Positions 21,200 through 33,379 of a stretch of DNA of 64,000 bases are shown one piece after another (within the stretch, counting starts at the first letter, position 1; each line of letters begins with the position of its first letter). Location: the NCBI GenBank assembly GCA_032690845.1, contig CM064424.1, positions 39,693,511-39,757,510 on the forward strand, given 5' to 3'. This stretch comes from Eleusine coracana subsp. coracana (lineage: Eukaryota > Streptophyta > Magnoliopsida > Poales > Poaceae). The position numbers were made by a program, and so were the translations under genes. The notes under the pieces were generated by a model. That model saw only the letters and a list, made by a program, of their open reading frames with translations, had not been told where the DNA came from and searched no databases.

Positions 21200-22593
21200 T
21201 GAAAGTTGCCTAGAGGGGGGGGGGGTGAATAGCCTATTTAAATATTAAACCTAAAAGGCACTATGATTTGTTCAAAAACTAATTTCACCATGGAAGTTCT
21301 ATCAAATGACATAATTTCACCAAACCTTTTTCTAAAACTAATTGAAATGTGGATAACTTGAGAGAAAGAGGTACAATACTTGACAATAGTGAAGCTATAG
21401 CAATACACACCTAGAGTTCTTTTATAGATAGCTAGCAACACAATTAACAAGTGAATTGAGCACAATAATATGAAAGAAATATACAAGCACAATAAAATGC
21501 AGAAAAGTAAAGAGAGACACAAGTAATTAACCCGAGGTTTCGCAACCACACTAAGTAGTTCCTACGTTCTCGTTGAGGAGCCACACAAAGTGGCCGGGTC
21601 TCTCTCAACCCATTTCCCCGCCAAGCAATCACAATGATCATGCTCGGATTTCTTTCTCCACTTGATTCTTTTCCTCCGGAGGCGAATCACACGTTCACAA
21701 ACGTCCCCGTCTCACCACTACAAGTTGGGAGCTCAAGGGCGACGCCTAGCCGTCTAGGAGACCAAGTATCCAAAAGTAACAAGCAAATCAAATCTTGTTT
21801 GGGGAGGGAAAGATGTGCTCAAGCTTTTGAGTGGATGGAAAATCCTTTTGTGATTGTATCTCTCTCACTTTGCTTGGAATCTCAAGAACAAGTTTAGGAG
21901 TGAGAGGGGAGAGCTCTAGCTGAAGAGTGAGTGGAATGTCAAAGTGTCCAACCCTTCCCATGGGGGAAGGGGTAGGCTATTTATAGAGCTCTAAAAAAAA
22001 CTAGCCGTTAGGGTGTTTTCTGAGTCTGATAGAACTTTCATGAGAACCCACGAAACTTCCATCATTTCAAAAATAACCGTTTCGCGAGCCTGAAAACAAG
22101 GTAGATGCCAACACGGAACTTCTGGCACTCTCGGGTAGACAAAGAATGAGGGCTCACAGAACTTCCATGAGTGCCATGAAAAATCCCCTGATGGAACTTC
22201 CGTTAGAGAATGATAGAACTTCCGTCACTCTCGGGTTGGCTGAAAGAAGGAGTTTGTTGCTGACGGAACTTCCGTGAAGAGGATCATAGAACTTCTGTCA
22301 TTCTCTATTTGGCTCGGAAAAAAGCTGGTTCTTTGGTTTTGTTTGGCTAATCTTTCACAAAAAATATTTGTTGGCTTGAGCATGTAAATTCCCTTAGAAG
22401 CAAGATAAGTTTTACCCCTCTTAATAGTTTGGCATACCTATGAGTCAAAATAAATTATCAAAAGCTAAACCTGAAGCACTAGGAGTCCCTTTCCTTTTCT
22501 CTTTTGTTGAGGGATAAACTTTTCTTACAAGCGTGGGAAATTAAATTTTCTCTTGATAATCTGCACATTTACTTCATGAACATGTTAGCACAA
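21200..22593 (-). repeat. M 3' LTR, left segment
   Basis: Begins tgaaagttgccta and matches 41594-43019 of the right LTR closely. Interrupted at 22593 by element P; the last 62 bp are at 31397-31458. Holds a series of short GGAACTTCCG-like palindromes (22030-22310). Confidence 0.85.
22589..22593. other. Target-site duplication of element P, left copy
   Basis: cacaa here; cgcaa at 31397-31401 on the other side. One of five bases differs, and the uninterrupted LTR at 43015-43019 reads cacaa. Confidence 0.75.
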
Positions 22594-23764
22594 TGTAAGG
22601 ATCATGACCATGGAGGTTACCCCAAGGTATGATATTTTGGTGATGAATGACAAACATGAAATATGACTAATGTCTACACGAGTGTTGTTGCCATGCTTTG
22701 TTGCTGGTGTGTTGGAGACCACTCTTGGCCAGTGAAATACCTGAGAACATTTGGTAAGGTCCAAGAGGAAGAGAGGAGAGCACTAGGAGGAGATGTTGCA
22801 TATCTTGAGAGTGCTAGAGGAGAGTAACTAGAGCATCTTGCACATCTAAGGCTAGGGTGTCCTTGAGGGTGTGATCTAGACTGTTACTCTTGATCTATGG
22901 TGACACCTAGACCGGTTAGGTGTCGGTGATCGAGCCTATCATGATTGGTTGTGAAGGCCGTCACAAGTTTGTACCTGGCTTGAGCCCATCGGTGAAAGGG
23001 GTATCAATAGTGAGCGCCCGTGTCGGCTCGGGGAGTCCGGCAAGTTCTCGAGGGAGGCGAGCTTGTGCCATGATGGCAGCGGTGACGTGCACCGTGTCTT
23101 CACTCCGGGAGTGATTGCGGGCTCGTGGGCAAGAACTCCACATTGGTGGCGGGAGGGACTAGGACTCCGGCGGGAGTGGTCAAACGAGGAGTAGGGGAAG
23201 GCGCCATCCTTCCAAGACCTCGGGAGAAAATCATGAGCAATCTCTTACTCTACTCCTTACTTTGATGCACTACTTTCCGCATTTACATATGGTGCTATTC
23301 ATGCTTGTGTGCTTACCTTACTCTAGTTGACTACCTTGTAGACTTGCATGAATAGGCTTCTTTACTTGCTAGTAGTGCTTAGCATTCATACTTGATTACT
23401 AGCATGTATAGGTGTTGCTTTGGCTTGATTGATCACCCTAGTATGTGCTATGCTACTCATTCTTGTGTGCTTTCCATGTACTTGTTGTTCTAGTAGCTTT
23501 GCATGAGTACGACTCCTTGCTGGCTAGTTGTTTGCTTCCGCGTGCTTTTATCATTAGCTTGCATAGGAGTTGTATTGTCTTGTGTGATCCACTAGTATTC
23601 TTAGGTTGTTGTTCCTTTCATAGGTTCATTATCTTGCTAGTGTAATCACCACTAGGATTGTGTTGGAGTTGTTTTGAGTAGTCGGTTTTAGGAATTGGTG
23701 TTTTCGGTATACAGTGCAAGTTCCCGATTCATCCCCCCCCCCTCTCGGCCACTCGGTCCTTTCA
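22594..23764 (+). repeat. P 5' LTR
   Basis: 1,171 bp, starting tgtaaggatcatgacc and ending cctcggtcctttca-type. From about 22697 it matches 30335-31396. Its first 100 bp have no match in the 3' LTR, and the palindrome-rich 3' LTR segment at 29930-30280 has no match here, so this copy has probably lost an internal part. Confidence 0.8.
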
Positions 23765-23766
23765 AA

Positions 23767-23779
23767 TGGTATCAAAGCC
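23767..23779 (+). other. P primer-binding site
   Basis: tggtatcaaagcc, two bases after the LTR. It matches the initiator-methionine tRNA type TGGTATCAGAGC with one difference. Confidence 0.85.
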
Positions 23780-23832
23780 AAGTACTCATCATAGGGCTTA
23801 ATTGCCTTGAGTAGTGACTGTATTGAGTTGGG

Positions 23833-25220
23833 ATGTCATCCCATTCGGGGCCGGGTCATGGCTCATGGAAGGATCACTTGAAAAGCTACCTAAATGCCAT
23901 GATTCCGGATGAGTTGATGGACATACTTGTGGACTTTGCCAATACTTTTACCGATGATCATGTGTATGATGATGATGATTGTGTGGATGAGCCTAGTTCT
24001 AGTGAGTGCCTAGATTCTACTAGTGATAATTTGATAGGTTGCTCTACTAGTGTGCCTAATGTGATGATTGATGATGTTGGTCCTCTTGATCCTTCTTGCT
24101 CTTCTAGTATGACTAGTGATGATAATGTTTATGAGGTCATGCTAGTGATACACTTGTTGAGGAGTTCTTTGCCTTTCGTGCTTTTGAGAATGAGGGCTTA
24201 CTTGACTCTCTTATTCGCTTGCGAGGTATTGTGGACATGATTGGAGCAACTACCTTCAAGCTTCCCAAGATTGCAGTAGTCGAGAAGATCCTCACCTTGC
24301 TCCCTAGTAGTAAGCTTCTCTACATCACCATTGATCTCATCATGGAGAAGGATCTCTTCATTGAGCATGTGATAGAATTGCTCTTTGATGATGAGAAGAT
24401 CACCACGAGCTAGACGGGGGAGAAGATCTTCAAGGCAAATGGAGCATTGTCAAGAAAAGGGAAGGAAGTAGCTTCGAGCTCAAACTTCCTTGATCCCTCT
24501 ACAAGATTGCCTTGCAGCAGCTTCTACAACCCCTACGGATCAAGACCTACACCAAGCTCTTCATCAGGCGCTTCATCAAGCTCTACCCCAAGTGTTATTC
24601 CAAGTTCTACTCCAAGCACTTCGGATGGACCACTTATTGGCGTAGGGGGAGTGCCAACATCAATGCTCACACAATCATTAGAAATGATCAATCTCACTAC
24701 TATGGCTCCGGCGCCTCCACCTCCTCCGCCACAAGATCGATTTTCACATCTTCGTCGAGCTCACCAATAGGACCTCATCTTTCAACTTGGTGAATTTTTG
24801 AGAAATCCAAATGATGAGCTTAGTGATACTCTCTTAAGCATATATGATCTTGTGTGTAGGATAAACTCATTCAGAGGTGTTCAGAGGGTCCCATCATATG
24901 AAGTGATTGATAGACTCCTCTTGCAAATCACAACTCCTGAGAGGGGTTTCTTACTTGATGAGGTGATCAACAGAAGACATGAGCTCTCAATTGAAAGAGC
25001 AATGGAGATAATTCTTGTGCTCCACTCACAAGTAGGACATGTGCTTGAGCACATCACTGGTCTCTATGATCCTCCCCATTACTACATTGACCTCGACAAT
25101 GTACACATGAGGGATGGTCATGGACATTGGAGGTATCATGCTCCTCACTATCCCATCAGGAGGAGACTTCAGGAAGGGATTACGGGGATCCCTATCTATG
25201 AGGATGGACTTATCGCATGA
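23833..25220 (+). pseudogene. P gag-position ORFs, without recognisable CCHC motif
   Basis: Between PBS and protease are three readings. 23833-24240 (135 aa) has a very acidic Asp/Ser-rich middle. 24447-24770 is Ser/Pro-rich with a PPPPPP run. 24798-25220 is mostly helical with GHVLEHITGLYDPPHYY. The last two share the frame of pol. I see neither the CCHC zinc knuckle nor the gag domain that element M has (RRCYKCNEHGHMIADCP). Either gag is highly diverged, or part has been deleted and replaced. A TGA at 25218 separates it from protease. Confidence 0.5.
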
Positions 25221-25256
25221 CGTGTTGAGGTTAGTACAAGTCAATCAAGTAATGCT

Positions 25257-25721
25257 TTGGATACTAACCCTTCTTCCTCTAGTATTTGGCTTGTGGCTAC
25301 CACCAGGGTCAACTACAAGAGTGGAGGTACTCATTGGATCCTTGACAGTGGGTGCACTGAATATATGACTGGGAAGCCAACCATGTTCACAAACATTGAT
25401 GAAGATAAAGATAGTGAGAAGGTGACATTTGGGGATAACTCAAAAGGAAGAGTCAGAGGCTTAGGCAAGGTGGCCATTATAGAGGATCTCCATCTCTCCA
25501 AGGTCTTTCTTATGGAAACCCTCAACTTCAACCTCCTGTCTATTGGTCAACTCTGTGATATGGGTTTCAAGTGCACATTTGGTGAGGATGGTGCAATGAT
25601 TGAGAATTCAAAGAAAGGGCTAGTATTTCATGGAGTGAGGTATGGGAACTTGTATGTCACAGACTTCAAATCAAGCAACATGCCACCAGGTACTTGCCTC
25701 ATCACTAAAGCAACCAAGTGA
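25257..25721 (+). pseudogene. P aspartic protease
   Basis: Reading with the copia protease motif HWILDSGCTEYMTG (DSG active site) at about 25334-25375, followed by FGDNSKGRVRGLGKV and the GIDLS-like region up to the integrase join. The sequence continues into the integrase zinc finger in the same frame, but a TGA at 25719-25721 interrupts. The protease would process the polyprotein. Normal order for copia (gag, protease, integrase). Confidence 0.85.
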
Positions 25722-25724
25722 TGG

Positions 25725-26390
25725 TTGTGCCATAGAAGACTGGCACATATTGGAATGAATCAGCTGAGGAAAGTGGTCAAGAAGAATCTGGTTGAAGGAA
25801 TCAAGGATGTGACCTTCGTGAAGGACAAACTGTGCAGTGCTTGTCAGGCTGGAAAGCAAGTTGCATCTTCGCATCCGACCAAGTCTTTCATGTCTACATC
25901 TTGTCCTCTGGAGCTCTTGCACATGGACTTGTTTGGGCCAACACATTACAAAAGTCTGGGAGGGAACTTATATTGCTTGGTGATTGTAGATGATTTCACG
26001 AGATACACTTGGGCCTTCTTTCTTATGGACAAGTCTCAAGCAAGTGATATCTTCAGAAAGTTTGCAAGAAGAGCAAAGAATGAATTCAAGGCTAGCATTG
26101 TGAAGATAAGGAGTGACAATGGGACTGAGTTCAAGAACACAATAGCAAAGGAGTACTGTGACAAGAAAGGGATCAAGCATGAATTCTCAGCTACATACAC
26201 TCCCGAGCAGAATGGAATAGTGGAGAAGAAGAACAAGAGACTCATCACTCTAGCTTGTGCGATGCTAGATGAGTATGAGACTCATGAGAGGTTTTGGGCT
26301 GAGACAATCAATACAACATGCTATATCTCCAACCGTGTCTATCTCCACCGGTTGTTGAAGAAGACACCATATGAGCTATTGGTGGGATAG
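25725..26390 (+). pseudogene. P integrase
   Basis: HHCC zinc finger (CHRRLAHIGM ... LCSACQAGKQ, about 25726-25860), then the core with catalytic residues in LLHMDLFGP, KIRSDNGTEF and YTPEQNGIVEKKN, and VYLHRLLKKTPYELLVG at the end. All three DDE residues are present. A TAG at 26388 ends the reading, and a frame disturbance follows before the linker. Confidence 0.9.
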
Positions 26391-27119
26391 AAACCCATTG
26401 TTTCCTATTTCCATGTCTTTGGCTACAAGTGCTACATTCTCAAGAAGAGGAGAAAGCCATGGAAGTTTGAAAGTAGAACTGATGAAGGCATTCTTGTTAG
26501 GTATTCAGGGACTTCTAAAGCGTATTGAGTCTACAACTCAGCCACAGGATGTGTGAAAGAACCTTACGATGTGCAATTTGATGAGTCAAATGGTTCTCAG
26601 AAGGGAGATGAATTTTATGAAGTGAACATTGGATATGAGCCTATGAGGGAAGCCTTGAGAAACATGCCTGTGGGCGAGGTTTTACCACACGAGGCCAATG
26701 ATGGAAACATTGATGTGCCCTCAACTACACCATCTCAACCAACCTCCTCTTCCGAGGTGCAAGAACCAAACCAAGACACCATTGCCTCTCCCACTAGCTC
26801 CTCCTAAGATTCATTGAGAGTGCAGCCACCTACCCATGAGGGAACTCAAGAGAAAAGTGAGCCCCAATCCTCTCCACATACTTCACATCGAGTCACCTCT
26901 CCAAGCTCCTCACAAAATAGCCCCATATCCTCACCAAGCTCTAGCTCCAAAACAACAAAGCATATGAGTGACTCTTCCACCACACTAAGAATTCAAGATC
27001 CTCATATCTCAAAAGAGTGAGCAATCCATGATGCACAAGATACTTCACCTAGAGCTCCTCCCACTCAAGAAAATTACCATCCTAGACCCAAGGCCATCAA
27101 CAAGGATCATTCACGTGAC
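26391..27119 (+). pseudogene. P integrase tail and Ser/Pro-rich linker
   Basis: Covers the integrase C-terminal part (FGYKCYILKKRRK-type in another frame) and a Ser/Thr/Pro-rich linker (26553-26807, 26814-27020) that joins integrase to RT in copia elements. Stops at 26805 and 27018. There is no further domain. Confidence 0.7.
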
Positions 27120-28738
27120 TTGATCATTGGGAGTCCATCTCAAGGAGTAAAGACAAGGAAAAATCAATATAAGCCCAACTATGTGAGTGAAGAAAATGAT
27201 GATATGGCAAATGTTGCAATTGAGAACTTCTACTTTGTCTCTATGATTGAGCCCACTATCATTGATAAAGCTATGGATGATCACAAATGGGTTATAGTCA
27301 TGCAAGAAGAGTTGAACAACTTCAAGAGGTGCAAAGTATGGAAATTGGTTGAGAGGCCCAAGAATCACAATATGGTTGGCACCAAGTGGGTCCTCAAGAA
27401 CAAGCAAGATGAAAAAGGAGCTATTGTCAAGAACAAGGCTCGCCTAGTGGCTAAGGGATATTCTCAAGTAGCAGGAATTGACTTTGAAGAAACCTTTGCT
27501 CTCGTGGCCCGTCTTGAAGCTATTCGAATCTTATATGCTTATGCGCCACACAATGGCTTCAAGCTCTTTCAAATGGATGTCAAAAGAGCCTTCTTGAATG
27601 GAGAGATCAATGAGGAAGTCTATGTGGAACAACCTCTGAGGTTTGAGGACCCAAAACATCCAAGACATGTATAGAAATTGAAGAAAGCTCTCTATGGCCT
27701 CAAGCAAGCACCACGTGCATGGTAACACTTGAGGAACTTCCTTCTCAAGAATGGTTTCAAGATTGGAAGGATTGATAGCACGTTGTTCACAAGACATATT
27801 GGGAAGGATCTTTTTGTGTGCCAAATCTATGTGGATGATATCATCTATGGGTCAACCAATGACAAGTTCAATGAAGAACTTCAGGAAATGATGGCAAGGG
27901 AATTTCAAAAGTCAATGATTGGAGAGTTACATGTGTTCCTTGGTTTTCAAGTCAAACGATTGAGAGAAGGGAACTTCATCTATCAAGAGAGTATACCATG
28001 GATCTTCTCAAGAGATTCAACATGGAGAATTGCAAGCCTTTGCACACTCCTATGGTGACAAGAAAATCCTTGGATGATGATGTGAAGGGTAAACCGGTGA
28101 ACCCCAAGCTCAATAGATCAATAATTGGGTCCTTGCTTTATCTCACCGCCTCAAGACCGGACATCATGTTTCATGTGTGCTTGTGTCCACGCTATCAGGC
28201 AAATCCGAAGGAGTCTCACTTGAAGGCCGTGAAGAGGATTCTTAGATACCTCAAGTATACACCTATCATGGGATTATGGTATCCTAGAGGGACAAGCTTT
28301 GAGTTACTTGGGTATTCGGACTCGGACTTCGCGGGATGCAAAGTGAATAGGAAGATTACATCGGGAGGCTGCCAATTTCTTGGAAGATCTCTAGTATCTT
28401 AGAGCACAAAGAAGCAAAACTCGGTGGCTCTATCTATAGCTGAAGCGGAATACATGGCGGCAGGAGCGTGTTGTGCCCAACTTCTCTACATGAGGCAAAC
28501 GCTCTCAGATTATGGCCTCAACTACCATCAAATGCCATTATATTGTGACAGTGAGGTGGCAATCAAGATGGCTCTTAAAACTAGAGATCATGGTCATGCA
28601 AAGCATATCCAAGTCAAGCATCATTTCATAAGAGACCATGTTGAGAAGAAGGATATTGAGGTGGTGAGTGTGCGGACTCATGAACAATGGCGAATATCTT
28701 CACCAAGCCACTTGACGAGAAGACCTTTAACAAGATAA
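27120..28738 (+). pseudogene. P reverse transcriptase and RNase H
   Basis: Copia RT: WKLVERPKNHNMVGTKWVLK, RLVAKGYSQVAGIDFEETFA, FQMDVKRAFLNGEINEEVYV (about 27570-27630), active site CQIYVDDIIYGSTN (about 27820-27860). RNase H follows: SRPDIMFHVCLCPRYQ, GYSDSDFAGC, AEAEYMAAGACCAQ and KHHFIRDHVEKK. Stops at 27672 and 27723, a frameshift near 28000 and a TAG at 28399 break it. The catalytic YVDD is intact. Confidence 0.9.
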
Positions 28739-29500
28739 GGGGAGAACTCAATGTCTCGACCTTTCAAACTTCACATGAGTAACTCTAAAGCTTGTTTCTT
28801 GTATATATGTATAGCCTTGTTTGTTTTGTTTGTTGTTTGTATCTTTGTTTTGTGCTTGTTTCTCTTTCCTTGTAGGTCAACATCGGACCTCCTTGGGATA
28901 GCAATGGATGTGGGTTAAGCTTGGGATGGTGGTTCATGGTGTACCCAAGGCTTTGAAGAATGGTCCATTGTGAGTAAGCCCGAGAAGGGAACAACTCGTC
29001 GTTGGCACTTTGGTTTGTAGCCTTTCTCTCTCTTTCCTTTAGCATCGCATCATGCATTTGTATAATTTTTGCATTTGCATTTGCATTTCTTTCATTCATG
29101 CTTTTTGCATTGTGATACCTTACATGCTTTCAAGCATGTTTCCAGGGGGAGTTGCTTATTTACAATGTAAGTATATGACCCTCTAGATGATCACATAGTG
29201 ATCTTTATGCTTCATGCCCATTGAGTCATGTTCAAACGAGCTCCGAGGTTAAATCTACTCGCGTGTCTCAAATACAAGTGGCTTATATATTCCCATCACA
29301 CAAATGACTAACCATTGCTTTCTTGAAGAAATATTTTGTTGAGTCATGTGTGTAGGGAGAGCTATGATGGAACACCATCATGACCAAGGAGGAGCACCAT
29401 GAAAGGGGGAGTTTCCTAACTCCTGTCATTTATTATTTGCTCCTTGTATCTCTTGTGTTTTGTCTTTGGCTTGTGATTTTTGGTGATAGGTGACAATGGG
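28739..29500 (+). other. P 3' untranslated spacer with polypurine tracts
   Basis: After RNase H there is no ORF of note. Two G-rich purine tracts are candidates for the polypurine tract: gaaagggggagt (about 29400) and tgggggagaagg (about 29497), the second just before the LTR match. The true LTR start (tgttggg/tgtaagg type) is not seen next to either. Confidence 0.55.
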
Positions 29501-31396
29501 GGAGAAGGAACATGAAGATCCAAAAGCCAAGTCAAGATCGATAATAAAGGCTTGTAAGCTTGATGGAGTCCAAGGGTTAGTCATTTGGGTAGACGGCGAC
29601 CATGGCGATTGATGACAATGACCGCAAGCATGGAGGCTTGTGAGCTTGATGGAGTCCAAGGGTTGACGGAGATGGATCAAAATTGAGGACAAGCTATGGA
29701 GCAAGTATTGGGAACACTTTTCTAGATGTTAGAGCTTTGAGTCCATAGGAAAAATCGGACTATCAAGGGGGTCTATGTCATTTCTCTTAGGTCATGTCTA
29801 GTCGGTGTTGTGCAAGGTTGCTCGATGAAATCACAGGCACTAGTTGACAGTGGAGAAGCCAAGGAGTTGTTCGGAGAAGCCAGGAAATGATGTCAAGCGA
29901 AGAGGACAAGTTTCAGCTTTTGGACATAGTGACCGGACAGAGGGGTCAATGGTGACCATACTGTACGGTCACTAGGTGAAAATATTTGGAACTTATAGCA
30001 AGCAGTGAGGAAACTGCCAAGTCTAGAAAGTCCTAGCCATCGGACGGTCTGCTCTAGTGACCGGACGGTCCGGTCACTAGAAGTGGGACTTGGGCAGTGA
30101 GGAAGTAGCGTATGAAATGTTTCTGAACTGGAGAGGAAAATAGACTGGACGGTCCGGTCAGCTGACCATACGGTCTGATCAACAGGAGATCAGCAGTGGG
30201 CAGAGCCATTGGAGCTGGATTCTGGAGTGACCGGATGGTCCGGTCAGCCAGTGACTGGACAGTCCGGTCAGGAGGCCTAGAAAGCTGATTTCATGGAGAA
30301 ATGACTAGTTGAAGGTTGGAAGCATATATAGCTTCATTGCTGGGGTCTTGGAGACCATTCTTGGCCAGTGGAATACCTGAGAACATTTGGTAAGGTCCAA
30401 GAGGAAGAGACGAGAGCACTAGAAGGAGATATTGCATCTCTTGAGAGTGCTAGAGGAGACTAACTAGAGCATCTTGCACATCTAAGGCTAGGGTGTCCTT
30501 GAGGGTGTGATCTAGGCTATTACTCTTGGTCTACGATGAGACCTAGACCGGTTAGGTGTTAGTGATCGAGCCTATCATGACTGATTGTGAAGGCCGTCAC
30601 ATGTTTGTACCGATTTGAGCTCGCTGGTGAAAGAGGCATCAATAGTGAGCGCCCGTGTCGGCTCGAGGAGTTTGGCAAGTTCTTAAGGGAGGCGAGCTTG
30701 TGCCATGATGGCAGCAGTGACACGCATCGTGTCTTCACTTGGGGAGTGATTGCGGGCTCATGGGCGAGAACTCCACATTGGTGGCGGAGGGACTAGGACT
30801 CCGGTGGGAGTGGTCTGACGAGGAGTAGGGGAAGGCGCCATCCTTCTGAGACCTCGGGAAAAAATGATGAGCCATATCTTACTCTACTCCTTACTTTGAT
30901 GCACTACTTTCCGCATTTATATACCATGATATTCATGCTTGTGTGCTTACCTTACTCTAGTTAACCACCTTGTAGACTTGCATGAATAGGCTTCTTTACT
31001 TGCTAGTAGTGCTTAGCCTTCATACTTGATTACTAGCATGTATAGGAGTTGCTTTGGCTTGATTGATCACCCTAGTATGTGCTATGCTACTCATGCTTGT
31101 GTGCTTTCCATGTACTTGTTGTTCTAGTAGCTTTGCATGAGTAGGACTCCTTGCTAGCTAGTTGTTTGCTTCCGTGTGCCTTTATCATTTGCTTGCATAA
31201 AAGTTGTATTGTCTTGTGTGATCCGCTAGTATGCTTAGGTTGTTGTTCCTTTCATTGGTTCATTATCTTGCTAGTGTGATCACCACTAGAATTGTGTAGG
31301 AGTTGTTTTGAGTAGTCGGTTTTAGGATTTGGCATTTTTGGAACATAGTGCGAGTTCCCGATTCACCCCCCCCCTCTCGGTCACTCGTTCCTTTCA
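29501..31396 (+). repeat. P 3' LTR (start uncertain)
   Basis: Ends cctttca at 31396. The last part (30335-31396) matches the 5' LTR. The segment 29930-30280 is full of GACCGGACGGTCCGGT-like palindromes, absent from the 5' copy. The first bases of the 5' LTR are missing here, so the left edge is an estimate. Confidence 0.6.
29935..30275. repeat. Cluster of ACCGGACGGTCCGGTC-type palindromes
   Basis: At least six full or degenerate copies (for example around 30058-30082, 30148-30180, 30220-30250, 30250-30272), each CGGAC-gGTCCG like, some joined by agtgac.ggac spacers. All lie within P's 3' LTR. Confidence 0.75.
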
Positions 31397-31458
31397 CGCA
31401 ATTTTAATCCCATGTCATTAATCACCAAAACCCACTAGGGGACCTAGATGAATCTTCA
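31397..31458 (-). repeat. M 3' LTR, right segment
   Basis: Continues the LTR interrupted by P: cgcaattttaatccc to atcttca, matching 43015-43077. The first five bases are the right copy of P's target duplication. Confidence 0.85.
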
Positions 31459-31472
31459 ATCTCCCCCTTTTT
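31459..31472 (-). other. Polypurine tract of element M
   Basis: On the minus strand AAAAAGGGGGAGAT directly precedes the LTR start TGAAGATTC. Confidence 0.8.
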
Positions 31473-31866
31473 GGTGGTTGATGACAATAGATTAAAATAA
31501 TATAGAAATATAATCAAAAGAAACAACAACAAAATTTAGTGAGGCTCCCCCCTAGAGATATGCATGAGTCACAAAAAACATGTGAAGGAGCTCCCACTAT
31601 ATTTTGCAATGAGTGGGGTGCCAAAAAAAGGTGTACAAGTGTGCTACATAGTGATAGCATTGAATCAATGACACACTTAGCATGAGCAAAGGGCAATAAA
31701 CCAAGCACTACACAATACCATAAAGCAATATGGTTATTACAAGAAAGGTTCAGAAATAGTTTTCACACACAAAGAAAATAGAAAGATAAACTTGTCCATA
31801 GGTTCACCACACAATATCCTTTTCCAATGCATCTCTCCCCCTTTGGCATCAAAGCACCAAAAAGAA

Positions 31867-33379
31867 TCACTCGTCATCGTTGGTGATCTCCTCGTTGCGT
31901 TCTCCTTCCTCTTCTTCTTCGTCTTCTTCGTCATTGGCCGAAGGAGGAGCGGGTTGAGGAGCAACATCATCCCAATCGTAGCCGGCAAGTGGATCCTCAA
32001 AGACTGGTGGCTCATCATTGGGCTCACACTCAGAGCCATCCGGAGACACCTCATGGCCTTGAGCCCTTTGGTCTCGCTTGTAGCGCTGCACTTGCTTCTT
32101 GATCCACCTCTTGTTCTCCTAGTTTTCCTTAGCATTGGAACAACAAGCATTTAAGATTCTAAGGATGGAAGCAATGGGAGATGAAGGATGACGAGGGGCT
32201 GCTTGAGATGGAGGAGCTGAAGATGAAGCACGAGGTGCTGCTGCCCCTGTTGCTGCTGGTTTTTCTGCTGCTATCTCTCTCCGAACTGTCTCATGGTGGG
32301 GACAAGTTAACTTCGGCACTCGGGGTCGCAAGGGCTGATGCTTGCACTCCTTCTCAAATATCAATCCTGACTTAGACTCAATCATCCTCATAAGATAGGG
32401 TGCAAAATAAAGAACTTTCCTTGTATCCAGAGATGAAGAGTAAATCTCTTGGACAACGAAGTCCATCACACTGAAGAGAGCAGCTCCATCTCTGAATCTA
32501 GCAATAATGTTCCTTGAGTGCTCTGCAAGAGAAGTAGCATACCCAGCCTTGGGAGCAGTGGTCACTCTGAGCATCCTATTGAGTGTGAAGTAGAAGTTGT
32601 GCATCCCATGTGTGGTACCCTGATATGTGGGATGATAATCCTCATACATGAAGGTCAATTATGCATCCTTCAAAACTGGCTCATATGAGATCTTGTCCCT
32701 GTCACCATCATCAGCATCCTGAAAGAAGAAGGTGGCCAGGCGAGAGGGGGACACAACATACTGCACACCTTGAGTCATCCAATGAAAGTACCCTCTCCCA
32801 TCAATGTAAAGGGTGGAGTAGAACTGACAAATCACCTCCTCATTCCAGTCATAACTAAACCCCATGAGATCATAAATGTTTTTGGCTTTACATGCTGCAA
32901 CAATCTCCTTGTAGGTGGTGCCATCCTTTTGCTCCATGTACTTCCAATCAATCCACTAATGAGTGGCCAACCGGTTCTTTCTATTCATATCAATGAGCAT
33001 AGACATGTAGTAGTCCTGCTGAAACCATGTAAGAAACAGGGGGTCACTTGCTTCTTTGTCTGCCACAAGATAGTGATTTTGCTTCCTTGCTACTCTAAGT
33101 CCATCTGCACCCTTTTTTGTAGTCCTTGAAGTTATGGTGAGGTGGATACACGGGAGCATGGACTCGAAGGTCCCTCATAATGTTCAAGGACTCATTCCTC
33201 TTGTGTTTGCTCTTGCAAGGTTGAGGGTTCTTCTCCTTGGCTGGCCTCTTCCCCTTGTCTACTGCTCTCCTAGGAAGAATTGATCCTCCTTGAACCATTG
33301 TGACAGCCTGAGCATCCTGGCTACTGCCTTGCCCCTTTCTTCTAGAAGCTAATGCCTTTCTCCTCTTGGCAACAAGCAC
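31867..33379 (-). pseudogene. M extra sense ORF downstream of pol (SIRE-type third ORF position)
   Basis: Minus-strand readings at 33159-32956, 32937-32659, 32658-32119 and 32091-31867 share one frame and are separated only by stops at 32956, 32659 and 32119. Together they span about 430 codons. Features seen: a basic start in another frame (KRRKALASRRKGQGSS, about 33360), a central part with YDWNEEVICQFYSTLYID and GMHNFYFTLNRMLR, an Ala/Pro/Ser-rich segment, and an acidic tail. It resembles plant proteins labelled putative plant transposon protein. SIRE-type elements have an ORF in this position, sometimes called envelope-like. I see no signal peptide or membrane helix here. Confidence 0.6.

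Larger units (their letters stand above)
22594..31396 (+). mobile_element. Element P: Ty1/copia SIRE/Maximus-type retrotransposon nested in M's LTR
   Basis: Plus-strand order is 5' LTR, PBS, unusual gag region, protease, integrase, RT, RNase H, spacer, 3' LTR. The PBS and LTR ends (cctttca) match at both sides. A near-perfect 5-bp target duplication (cacaa/cgcaa) and the uninterrupted LTR elsewhere in M prove the insertion point. The pol frame carries several stops and one frameshift near 28000, so it is inactive. The two LTRs match only in their last roughly 1.05 kb. Confidence 0.85.
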
